Source: Ichthyophis bannanicus
Lineage: Eukaryota > Chordata > Amphibia > Gymnophiona > Ichthyophiidae
Assembly (NCBI GenBank): GCA_033557465.1
Contig: CM066031.1
Coordinates: forward strand, 1,670,160,800 to 1,670,224,799
Reading direction: 5' to 3'
Length of the DNA stretch: 64,000 nucleotides
The notes beneath the pieces are model-generated. The model did not search any database. It was not told the origin of the DNA and saw nothing but the letters and a program-made list of their open reading frames with translations. Position numbers and translations under genes: made by a program. Every line of letters begins with the position of its first letter. Positions within the stretch are counted from its first letter, which is position 1. Positions 11,046 through 21,574 of this stretch are shown piece after piece.

Positions 11046-11248
11046 CACAGTTACTTACCTGAAACAGGTGATCTCTGGGAACAGCAGGAATTAGTCTTCA
11101 CATATGAGTACGTTGGTACCGACAGAGTCAGCGGGGGAATGCTCCCCAGCGTCCAATCAGAACGCTTTTGGGAGCATCCCACCACGCCTGCGTGCTACCT
11201 TCCCGCCTTTCCCAACTGCCTCTCCTCAGTTAAGTTTTAAAGCTGAGA

Positions 11249-11282
<34 letters not shown>

Positions 11283-11327
11283 AAGATAGAGATAGAAAAA
11301 TACAACTCCTAGGTAGGTGGGTGGGTT

Positions 11328-11430
11328 GTGAAGACTTATTCCTGCTGTTCCCAGAGATCACCTGTTACAGGTAAGTAACTGTGCTATCTCCAGGAACAAG
11401 CAGGAATGAGTCTTCACATATGGGGACTCC
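11328..11430 (-). repeat. ICR of DIRS E
   Basis: The left half is complementary to the left end (CTGTTACAGGTAAGTAACTG), and the right half (TATCTCCAGGAACAAGCAGG) to the right end. The junction lies at 11384/11385. A GA-rich run (about 11249-11300) lies just before it. Confidence 0.88.
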
Positions 11431-12317
11431 CAAACTAAGATGCCGGGAGGGAGTCCTAGCATGTTGCGAATCTAAGATGAGCAATGCTTTCCCTCAGAAC
11501 CTCAGGCACCCTGGGGATGGAGGGTAGGAGTTGAAATAAAAAGAGAGATGCTGTGAAACAGCTAAACTAAACCAGGACTTCCGGATGGGAGTCTAGGTGT
11601 AGATGATCATAATAAGTAAATATTGGAGAGTAATATTCCAATATGGACCTCACCTGGTGGTATTGTAAAAGGTTTATTGAGTTTCACATGGATCTGTTAG
11701 TAAGAACCAGTAGAAACCCTTAAGGAGTATCTTACTGTGAAGTAGAGGTAACCAAACTGTAGAAGGACAGGTGAAGGTTAGAAACCGTCAAGGGTGAGAG
11801 TAGCCCCAGGGAAAATCTGAGTGGTGTAATGAGGAAGGACTTCAGCGGAAAACGCAGAAGGCTGTATCAGACAAGGCTTAAAAAGTCTTTTGGTCCAAAA
11901 ATAGCACAATCTTAGGACCAAAAGGAGATACGTTTGACCAGTTTGGATGGACAAATAGGAAATAGTCCTTGTAGAAAAGAAGGGGTATTGAAGACCCCTG
12001 TATCCGATGAGAAATAAGGACAGATGTCCGAGGCGTTATAGCCTCTGATTAACTGAAGATCAGTAACATCTTTCCTAATTGATGTTAGGAAGGAAAGATA
12101 AAGATACATGGAGAGCTTCAGAGGTACCTAAACCTGAAGGGTTATGGTAAGAAATTTGTAAATTACCACAGAGATTGGCTGTATATGTAGAACCCTATGC
12201 ATGCTGGCACAGCATTGATAAGGGTAGTGCCCAGCTGTCAGAGTCATATAGGAATATATGCATATATGAACCTAGACAGACACGTTTCTAGGTACATATC
12301 TACCTATGATGATATGT
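11431..12317. other. Non-coding filler inside DIRS E
   Basis: AT-rich sequence with no recognisable gene, repeat or LINE motif. In complete beta elements the YR gene occupies this place. I see no SARRISEL, AHNVRA or HYCLD coding trace on the minus strand. Confidence 0.5.
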
Positions 12318-12511
<194 letters not shown>

Positions 12512-12763
12512 ATAGCACAGTTACTTACCTGTAACAGGTGATCTCTGGGAACAGCAGGAATAGTCCTCACATATGGGTATGTCGGAACCGACGGAGCCTG
12601 CGCGGGAAAGCTCCCCAGCAGGAAAGCTTTTGGGGCTTCCCACAGCGCATGCGCGCTGCCTTCCCGCCTTCCTGACCAACTCTCCTCAGTTCGAGTTTAA
12701 AGCTGAGACAATAGAGAGAGGAAAGGAAAGAGAAAGATACAACTCCTAGGGGAGGTGGGTGGG

Positions 12764-12868
12764 TTGTGAGGACTATTCCTGCTGTTCCCAGAGATCACCT
12801 GTTACAGGTAAGTAACTGTGCTATCTCCAGGAACAAGCAGAAATGAGTCCTCACATATGGGGACTCCC
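12764..12868 (-). repeat. ICR of DIRS C
   Basis: Head-to-head reverse complements of the element's left end (to 12821) and right end (from 12822). Confidence 0.9.
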
Positions 12869-12933
12869 TAGCTGAGATGCCTGGGAGATCCCCTTCCAAG
12901 GTTCTTCATCTTCCGATGGATCTCAGGCATCCA

Positions 12934-14013
12934 TTAAGGGAAGGTGGGCAGGAGTTGTTTAAGAATGGAACAGGTGTTTGAGGACAGCCTGACAAATAAG
13001 GCATCCAGGCGGGAGTCCTTATCCAAGCAGTAATGGGCTGTGAAGGTATGAACCGAGGCCCAGGTGGCTGCTCGACAGATCTGATCTATGGATACAGAGT
13101 GAAGATGAGCCATAGAGGTGGCCATGGCTCTCACATTGTGAGCTGTGACATGGCCCTCCAGAGAAATGTTTTTACTCTGGTAAGCAAAAGAAATACACTG
13201 AGCAATCCAATTGGAAAGTGTTCTTTTTGAGACTGGAAGTCCCAAATGAGAAGGATCGAAAGCAACAAAAAGTTGGGAAGACTTTTGATGTGGCTGAGTC
13301 CTGTGGAGGTAAAAGGCAAGAGCTCTTTTACAATCTAGAGTATGAAGGTTCCGCTCTGCACTGGATGCATGAGGAGCTGGAAAGAAGACAGGTAGATATA
13401 CCTCTTTATTAAGATGAAAAGGTGAAACCACTTTAGGCATAAAGTGTGGATTTGTCCTAAGGACTACCTTATCATGATGGAACCTTGTATAAGGTGGATT
13501 AGCCACTAAGGCTTGCAGTTCACTGATGCGGCGAGCTGAAGTGACTGCAATGAGGAAAAGAACCTTCCAGGAAAGAAATTTCAAGGAGGTAGAGACTAAA
13601 GGTTCAAAAGGTGGCTTCATAAGCTGACCCAGAACCAAATTTAAGTCCCATGCCACCGGAGGAGGCCTAATGGGAGGTTTAGTTAGAGTTAGGCCTCTCA
13701 TGAATCTTGCAATAAGAGGATGAGAGGAAATAGGTTGTCCATTGAGAGGCTTAAGAGATGCTGCAATAGCACTCAAATGAACCCTTACTGAATTCGTTTT
13801 AAGGCCTGCATTGGAAAGATGCAGGAGATATTCCAAAAGAGAATTCAAAGGAAGTGCCAGAGGGTCAAGAGCCTTCTGGGCACACCAAATGGAAAACCTC
13901 TTCCATTTAAAAGCATAGGAACGTCTTGTGGAAGGTTTCCTGGAAGCATGGAGGATATCCTTCACTTGTTGCGAGACATCTAAGTCTTGAAGGTCTAGGC
14001 CTTCAGCAACCAT
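12934..14013 (-). CDS. Tyrosine recombinase (YR) of DIRS C
   Basis: 359 residues from the ATG at 14013. The frame is also open upstream to about 14519 in the overlap with the RT gene, so the true protein may be longer. Core-binding domain: KPSTRRSYAFKWKRFSIWC (about 26-44) and LLEYLLHLSNAGLKTNSVRV. Catalytic tetrad: Arg162 (SARRISELQAL), His292 and Arg295 (TAHNVRAMATS), Tyr328 (FTAHYCLD). The C-terminus reads FVRLSSNTCSILKQ rather than the GQAVLRHLF form of G, probably a late frameshift that spares the active site. Predicted to integrate circular element DNA. All four catalytic residues are present. Confidence 0.87.
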   Translation of the reverse strand: MVAEGLDLQDLDVSQQVKDILHASRKPSTRRSYAFKWKRFSIWCAQKALDPLALPLNSLLEYLLHLSNAGLKTNSVRVHLSAIAASLKPLNGQPISSHPLIARFMRGLTLTKPPIRPPPVAWDLNLVLGQLMKPPFEPLVSTSLKFLSWKVLFLIAVTSARRISELQALVANPPYTRFHHDKVVLRTNPHFMPKVVSPFHLNKEVYLPVFFPAPHASSAERNLHTLDCKRALAFYLHRTQPHQKSSQLFVAFDPSHLGLPVSKRTLSNWIAQCISFAYQSKNISLEGHVTAHNVRAMATSMAHLHSVSIDQICRAATWASVHTFTAHYCLDKDSRLDALFVRLSSNTCSILKQLLPTFP

Positions 14014-16049
14014 GCCCTGAGGTGAAGGGACTTGGGTTTGGGTGCCACAAAGTCCCTTCCTCCTGAGACAGAAGGTCTGGAGCAGCTCCCAGGTCCAGGG
14101 AGGGTCCCTGGGAGAGATGCAGAAGTAGAGGGAACCACACTTGGCGTGGCCAGCGTGGAGCTATGAGGATCATAGATCCGTGATCCCTCTGCAGTTTGAA
14201 CAGAGTCTTGGGAATCAAAGGAATGGGTGGAAAGGCATACAGGAGGCCCTGACCCCAATGAAGGAGGAAGGCATTCTTGGCCTGAACCCCCTGACACGGA
14301 GTCCTGGAACAGAACCGAGGAAGTTTGGCATTCCACGGACTTGCAAAGAGGTCTATGTCCGGGTTTCCCCATTTCTGAAAGATTCTGAGTACCTGATCCA
14401 TGTGCAGGGACCACTCGTGGGGAAGCAGAACTCGGCTGAGTCTGTCTGCCCAAGAGTTTTGAATTCCTGGGAGATATACTGCCAGGAGATGGATTTGATG
14501 CTCTCTGGCGAAGGCCCACAGTCTGAGAGCTTCATTGCAAAGCGACAGAGAGCCAGTCCCTCCCTGTTTGTTTACGTAGAACATGGCTACTTGATTGTTG
14601 GTATGAACAAGAACTGTCATGTTGTAGAGGGGGGTATGAAAGACCTTGAGAGCAAGGAAAATTGCTCGAAGCTCCAGAAGGTTGATATGAAGGGCAGTCT
14701 CCTGCGGAGACCAAAGGCCTTGAGTGGAGAGGTCTTGAAGATGAGCCCCCCAGCATGTCTGGGAGGCAACTGTAGTGAGGGTTGCTTGGGGTAGCAGCGG
14801 TTGGAAGGGGGACCCCAGCAACAGGTTTTGAATGGACATCCACCACTGGAGAGACCAAAAGAGACGTTTGGAGGTTTCTATTTGGTCGGAGAGAGCTCCT
14901 GATGCTTGGGTCCACTGGGTGGACAGAGTCCATTGAGCTGCTCTCATATGCAGGCGAGCATAAGGCACCACATGAACTGTGGAGGCCATGTGGCCTAGCA
15001 ATTGTAACATCTCTCGGGCAGTCAAGTGGCTTCTGGACTGAATCTGAGAGGCCAGGTGCACTAGCCGGTGGCAACGTGCCTGGGGAAGATAGGCCCTTGC
15101 TGTGGTGGTATCTAGCCAGGCCCCTATGAATTCTAGGGATTGAGTAGGGGTGAGTTGAGACTTTGGCAGATTGATGACAAGTCCCAGATACTGCAGAATG
15201 CAGATGGTGTGGTCCAGGGAAGTCTGTGCCTGAGACTGAGATGGAGCTCGGATGAGCCAGTCGTCCAGGTATGGGAAGACAAACATTCCCTGAGTGCGTA
15301 GAAATGCAGCCACTACTGACATGCATTTTGTGAACACTCTTGGAGCAGAGGCTAGACCGAAGGGGAGTACTCTGTACTGGAAATGTTTTCCCTGGAACAG
15401 AAATCGAAGGAATTTTCTGTGGGATGGGTGGATGAGTATATGTGTGTACGCATCCTTTAGGTCTAGAGAACAAAGCCAGTCCTGACTCTGTAGGTAAGGA
15501 AGGAGAGTACCCAGAGAGAGCATTTTGAATTTTTCCTTGTACAGAAATTTGTTTAATTCTCTCAGATCTAGGATGGGTCTGTGACCCCCTGTTTTCTTTG
15601 GTATGAGAAAAATAGGGGGAGTAGAACCCTGAGCCCTGTTGAATAAGAGGAACCTGTTCTATTGCCCCTTGGGCAAGCAAGGTGTTCACTTCCTGCTCCA
15701 ACAGGGGTAGAAGAGATGGGGGAGAGATGAAATGTCTCACCCTGGGATAGAGAGGAAGGCTGGAAAAATGCAGTTTGTAGCCCTCTCTGATGATAGAGAG
15801 GGTCCACTGCTCTGTTGTGATTTGTTCCCATCTGGGAGCAAAATGAGTCAGCCTTCCTGGAATAGTGAGAGGCTCTGGTTGCTGCACAGCCAGAAAGGGT
15901 ATGTTCTCTAGAAGTAAGTCAAAAACCCTGAGGGGGTTGGGACTGTTGAAGGGTAGCAGCCCCTGCAGGTTTTGTTCTGGCCTGTTTAGCTTGCTGACGC
16001 TTAGGAGCAAAGCGAACCTGAGAAGATGATTGGCCAGCATTGGTACCAA
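14003..16049 (-). pseudogene. RT-RNase H-(methyltransferase-like) gene of DIRS C, RNase H inactivated
   Basis: The N-terminus (ENIPFLAV, PRWEQITTEQWTLSIIREGY) overlaps the gag 3' end. A frameshift near 15600 separates it from the main frame (15523-14003). The main frame carries CSLDLKDAYTHI, LPFGLASAPRVFTKCM and the catalytic PYLDDWLIR. In RNase H two catalytic aspartates are replaced: TTVAS where sister copies have TTDAS, and HTNNQVAM where they have HTDNQVAM. The C-terminal DLFASPWNAKLPRF…YAFPPIPLIP segment lies where the DIRS methyltransferase-like domain is expected. It overlaps the YR start by 11 nt. Confidence 0.87.
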
Positions 16050-17726
16050 ATCTTGTCTTTTTGTAGAAAGATTTCTTAAAGTACTTTTTCTTGGCAGGGA
16101 TAGAAGTAGACTTAGAAAGTCTATCTAAAGCAGCATTCTCTGCATCCATTTGAGTGGCTTGGACTTGCCACTCTTTGCCAAACAGATTTTCACCTGTACA
16201 AGGTAAATTGCCGAGGCCATCTTGTACCCAGGACTCCAGGTCAGAGGCCTGGAGCCAAGCAATTCGGCGAGCAGCTATAGCTATGCCAGATGCTCTGCTA
16301 GCACCCTCAAAGGAGTCAAAGGCAGCCCTATTGGAGAACTTTGACACATCCTGGGTATGCTTTAAAAGAAGCAGGAATTCCTCTTGTCTATCCTCTGGGA
16401 TAAAGGGGAGAAAAGCTCGTATCTTAAGAGCAAGCTCTTTCAGAAACATGCCCATATAGAGACTATATGAGTTGATTCTGGCAATAAGCATACTAGCCTG
16501 AAAGATTTTCCTGCCAAAAGCATCCAAAGTCCTACATTCTCTTCCTGGAGGGGTAGAAGCGTGCCTTTTGGTACTCTATCTTTTTCATAGCAGACTTCAC
16601 CACAATGGAATGGTGAGGAAGCTGTGTTTTCTGAAATCCAGGAGAAGGAGGGACCCGATACATGGTGTCCAACCGTCGAGAATGTGGAGATAGAGTAAGA
16701 GGAGCCTCCCATAAGTCCATCATGTGTTCTTGGAGAATATCATGAATGGGCAAGGTGACTGCCTCTTTGGGAACCTTAGAGTATCCTAAAATGTCTAATT
16801 TTTTTGCTCTAGGTTCTTTTTCAGAGGATACTGTAATTGAGAGTCCTTTGGCTACTTCAAGGATGAAGTCCTGAAAGGACAAATCCTCTGGAGGAGACAT
16901 TCTCCTCTTGGGGAAGAGGGCTCCTCAGGAAGAACCAGGGATGCTTCATCAGAATCATCTGAGGTATCGCCATCCTCAGAAGACTCAAAGTATCGCCTAT
17001 TTGCTTCCAAAGACCGATACGCGTACCGGCCGGTATCGACATCGGGCGTACCGGGAACCGGGTCGGTATCGAGAAAGTCCCCGGAACCGGCAGTCTACGC
17101 GAAGTAGATGCTCTGGGAACCGGTATCGGTTGTGGTACCGGAACCGGGGTCGGAACCGACGGTTGCGGTACCAAGGGCGTTGCAGCGTTAGTGAAAGCCA
17201 TTATGGCCTGCTGCATGGTTTGTACAGTAGTACCCATCGACGCCACGACTGCCTGGATGTCGGTACCGGTTTGAGCCGGTACCCCAGAGCAGTCTAACAG
17301 GTGATCGGTCGAGGCCGTGCCATCGATGTCAACCTGTAACCCCATAGGAGGAGCTTTGGAAGCCGGAGCTTCCCGCCGGGGTTGTTTGGCTGGGGCAGGG
17401 TCCTCAGGGTCGAACCCAAGAGCCTCTCGCTGCTTAGAGGGAGATTTGCCCTTTGAGGACCTGCCTGAAACATGTTTGGTTACCTGAGATCCATCCGGAG
17501 AGGAAGACCTGGAGGATGTTGATGCTGGATTATCTGTAGAAAACAGCATATGGAATTTGGCTGCTCGGTTCTGTAAGCCACGTTTGGACATCAGAGAGCA
17601 GGAAGGACAATCCGAAATAGAATGGTCAGGTCCCAAACATTTAAGACACCATTCATGGGTGTCTGTGACTGAAATAGTACTAGAACACTTGGTGCATTTT
17701 TTGAAACCAGAAGCTGGCTTCTTCAT
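15919..17726 (-). pseudogene. Gag of DIRS C with CCHC zinc knuckle, frameshifted
   Basis: The start is the ATG at 17726 (MKKPASGFKKCTKC). The N-terminal C-x2-C is followed by a canonical C-x2-C-x4-H-x4-C knuckle (CLKCLGPDHSISDC). Then come a Ser-rich NLS-like KGKSPSKQRE stretch and a Pro/Val-rich tract encoded by repeated GGTACCG-type motifs. The conserved MSPPEDLSFQDFI core is followed by helices (SMLIARINSYSLYMGMFLKE). The tail is basic (KKKYFKKSFYKK). The frame shifts near 16880 and again near 16530. Expected role: RNA packaging. Confidence 0.83.
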
Positions 17727-18106
17727 GAGGAAGAATTTGTGCAGGCCTGTAGGCCTCACAAGAAAACACACCAAGTGAAGAGAAAAAAGATACACTTTTT
17801 TTTTTTTTTTAAATAAAAGAAAAAAGACCGGCGGTACCGGTTCGGAATCGGGGAAGGCAGACACGCGGCCAAAGAAACAAATTAAAATAACAACTTCTTC
17901 AGCGGTGACAGGAACACGACCTGCTGGCTCCGCGGAAAAAGAGAAACTGAGGAGAGTTGGTCAGGAAGACGGGAAGGCAGCGTGCATGCGCTGTGGGAAG
18001 CCCCAAAAGCTTTCCTTCTGGGAAGCTGGGGAGCTTTCCCACGCAGGCTCCGTCGGTTCCGACGTACCCATATGTGAGGACTCATTCCTGCTTGTTCCTG
18101 GAGATA

Positions 18107-18290
18107 TACACACACACACATACATATACACATATATACATACATATACACATATATATGGATACATATATAGAGATATACATGGGCATAATATACACAT
18201 AGATACATATAGATATAGATATATAGATATAAATATATCTGCAGATAGATATATACATGTCTCCACATATGTAGGTAAAGACATGTCTAT
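18107..18290. repeat. CA/TA/GATA-type microsatellite, right half
   Basis: Mixed ACACAC, ATACAT, TATATA and AGATATAGATA repeats. This is the continuation of the tract at 12318-12511 after element C. Confidence 0.9.
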
Positions 18291-19656
18291 ATAACTATAC
18301 CCACATAGGAGTATGTAGAGAGAGAAAGGTACATCTAATAACAAGAAAGGTAATACCTGCTTGAAGAGATGCAAGGAAACCTTTGTCCCTGGTTATGATT
18401 GAGAGAGTCAGGGGAATGCTCTCTCTGACAAGGAGCAGTCTAGATTCATATAGGAATTCTAGCCCTTGAATAACCAGGATGGTTTACGTGAAAAAAGTGC
18501 AGATGATATCTTCAGTCTGCAGGCAGCAAGTCCAGGTCCTTTTAAAACTGTAGTATGGTAACTGAATAAAAGACACAATGGAAGTGAAAACCATATAAGG
18601 ACGAGCTGCACGAAAAAGAAAAATATCCCTGATGAAGGAGTCCAGTGGACGAAGCCAGGGAACTGAGCAATTCTTTAGGTTTTCACGTGATGTAAGGCAT
18701 GTGTCCTTTGTTTTAAAAGGAGAACTTACCGGAGATGGTAAAGGTAGGGAAACCTACCAGTCATGAGGGGGCATGACTGGATGAGGCCTTCCTAACCATC
18801 TGGAATTATCTGCTAGGAAGATGCAAATGCTCTCTAGTAAGGGCCCATAGTGCAGAGCTACTCTGTAGAGTTGCAGAGAGCATGCTGCAGGTTGGTTGGA
18901 AGAAAAAACTGGCTGTTTAAAAGCCAGTACGTAACTTAAACTATTCTGCCCATGCCAAGGGAATTGGAGATGGCGAGGAATAGAAATGAAACCAATAGGC
19001 CTGTAGGAATAGAGTTTCCAAAAGAAAGGTCGATAACCTGTTTTGGACTTACTACTAAGGCCAGAAAGGATTGCTAATGGAGGACACACCTGGGTTATTT
19101 GGTAAATAGAACCAGAGGGTAATCACTAGGAAACTCCTGCCATTACAGCTATTACCAAGGCAGCAGAAAAGAATGAACAGACATAAGGAGGAGTGGCAAA
19201 ACTCCCTTACTGACTGATAAGCTGCCCCAAGTAAGATTGAAAAAGGGGGGGGGGGGGGAACACTGACGAGGAAACCCCTTACTGGAAAAGGTAGAAACCT
19301 ACAGGGATTTTAGAAAAAACCCTCCAGCTAAATGGTACCACTCTTACAGGCGAAATGTTTCAGTAAGAGGGTAGGTAAAGGCAGAGCTGAAGGAGACTTA
19401 CGATATGGTAAGTCCCTGAAAAGGTATGATGATACATGCTGGAACAGGAAACTATCTTATTGTTAGATCTCTTTTCCCTTTCAGGAGGAAGAGAAAAACC
19501 CCTGTTACTTAGAAGCATGATCATCCTGAGAGCTCATAGAACAAAAAGAATGGATGTCTATTGAGAAGAGATCCATGTCTAGAGTTTAGGATAGAAACAG
19601 TGTAGATGCTTCTATTAAGAAAAGCAGACTACAGGTTCTAAACCCCAAATAGGAAA
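18291..19656. other. Non-coding filler of DIRS E, second part
   Basis: 1.37 kb without recognisable coding motifs. A short G homopolymer occurs near 19246-19258. No RT (YLDDW) or RNase H (TTDAS) coding trace was found on the minus strand, although autonomous beta elements carry RT at this place. Confidence 0.5.
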
Positions 19657-19937
19657 GCACAGTTACTTACCTGTAACAGGTGATCTCTGGGAACAGCAGG
19701 AATAAGTCTTCACATATGGGTTTTGTCGGTACCGACAGAGCCTGCGCGGGAACACTCCCCAGCGTCCAATCAGAAAGCCTTTGGAGCATCCCACAGCGCC
19801 TGCGTGCTGCCTTACCACCTTTCCCAACTGTCTCTCCTCAGTTGAGTTTTAAAGCTGAGACAAAGAGAGAGAGAGAGAGAGAGAGAGGGGGAAAGGAAAG
19901 ATAGAGAGATACAACTCCTAGGGGAGGTGGGTGGGTT

Positions 19938-20036
19938 GTGAAGACTTATTCCTGCTGTTCCCAGAGATCACCTGTTACAGGTAAGTAACTGTGCTATCTC
20001 CAGGAACAAGCAGGAATGAGTCTTCACATATGGGGA
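19938..20036 (-). repeat. ICR of DIRS D
   Basis: The junction between the two end-complementary halves lies at 19994/19995. The right half copies the terminal TATCTCCAGGAACAAGCAGG. Confidence 0.9.
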
Positions 20037-21202
20037 CTCCCTAGCTTTAGATGCCAGGGAGAGACCCCAGAAGTTGTATGTCCCTGGGACAGGGCTCCAC
20101 TTCCCCCCATGGATCTCTGGCATCCCATCTGGGATGGTGGGTAAGAGTTGATAAAGTATGGAACAGGTGTTTGAGAATAGCCTGACCAAACAAGGCATCC
20201 TGGCGGGAGTCCTTGTCCAAGCAGTAATGGGCTGTGAAGGAATGAACCGAGGCCCAAGTGGCTGCTCAACAGATGTCGTCAATAGACACAGAGTTCAGAT
20301 GAGCCATTGAGATTGCCATGGCTCTCACATTGTGAGCTGTGACATGGCCCTCCACAGAAAGGTTCTTACTCTGATAGGCGAAAGAAATACACTGGGCAAG
20401 CCAGTTGGATAGTGTTCTCTTGGAGACTGGTAGTCCCAAATGAGAAGGATCAAAGGCAACAAAGAGCTGAGAGGACTTTCTATGTTGCTGTGTCCTCTGT
20501 AAGTAAAACGCCAGAGCTCTTTTACAGTCCAGGGTATGAAGAGTCCTCTCTGCACTTGATGCATGAGGTCCTAGAAAAAAAGACAGGTAGGTAGACTTCC
20601 TGGTTGAGGTGAAAAGGCGAGACCACCTTAGGCATAAAGTGTGGATGAGTCCTAAGGACTACCTTGCCATGATGGAACCTTGTATAAGGTGAATTAGCTA
20701 CGAGTGCATGCAATTCACTAATACGACGTGCTGATGTGATTGCAATGAGAAAGATAACTTTCCAAGAAAGGTACTTCAAGGAGGTAGTAGCCAAAGGTTC
20801 AAAAGGCGGCTTCATAAGCTGACCAATAACCAGGTTCAAGTCCCATGCCACCGGAGGTGGTCTAATGGGAGGCTTTGTTAAAAGGAGGCCTCTCATGAAC
20901 CTTGCTACAAGAGGATGAGAGGAAATAGGTTGTCTATTTAGAGGCTTAAGGGAAGCTGCAATAGCACTCAAATGGACCCTTACTGAATTTGTCTTAAGGC
21001 CTGCATTAGACAGATGGAGGAGATACTCCAGCAAAGATTCCAGAGGTATGGCAAGGGGGTTAAGAGCCTTCTCAGAGCACCAGATAGTAAATCTCTTCCA
21101 CTTGAAAGCACAAGACCGTCTAGTGCAGCGATGGCGAACCTATGGCACGCGTGCCAGCTGTGGCACGCGAAGGCCTTGCAGCTGGCACGCGGGAAGGTCC
21201 GC

Positions 21203-21563
21203 AAAAAAAGAAAAAGCTGGCTCTGACTGCTGCCGCGGATGCGGCAAGGGCAGAATGCAGCGTCCCGCGGGGCCCCCTCCGCCCGCTAAGCCCCTCTGCA
21301 AGAGCTTTCAGATTCGCGAGGGAGAGCGTCTCCCTCGCGTCTCTGTTAAGCCCGCAGGGGCTAATGGGAAATTTCCCATCAGCCCCGCGAGGGACTGATG
21401 GGAAATTTCCCATTAGCCCCTGCGGGCTTAACAGAGACGCGAGGGAGACGCTCTCCCTCGCGAATCTGAAAGCCCTTGCAGAGGGGCTTAGCGGGCGGAG
21501 GGGGCCCCGCGGGACCTTGCAATCTGCCGCGGCAGCAGCCAGAGCTTGCTTTTTTTTTTTTTA
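21203..21563. repeat. Long near-perfect palindrome inside the hAT
   Basis: The left arm (about 21203-21382) is the reverse complement of the right arm (about 21394-21563), around an 11-bp spacer centred near 21388. Blocks seen on both arms include GGGCCCC, TAAGCCCCTCTGCA, CGCGAGGGAG and GGGAAATTTCCC. A few mismatches and indels occur near the outer end. Confidence 0.93.
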
Positions 21564-21574
21564 AATTTGCCAGG

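Larger units (their letters stand above)
12515..18106 (-). mobile_element. DIRS element C (beta family), nearly complete
   Basis: This is a 5,592-bp element with a left end GCACAGTTACTTACC and a right end …TTCCTGGAGATA, both confirmed by its ICR. Gene order right to left is gag, RT-RNase H-MT-like, YR. It sits inside the CA/TA microsatellite of E. The left flank ends CATATA and the right flank starts TACACA, with no obvious target duplication. Terminal repeats contain a GCGCATGCGC palindrome (12645-12654). YR is open; gag and RT have frameshifts; RNase H has lost catalytic residues. Confidence 0.92.

Noticed and set aside
14532..16049. 505-residue open frame in element C as one protein
   Set aside because: Its first part is the true RT N-terminus. 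After about 15600 it is an out-of-frame shadow of RT-RNase H.
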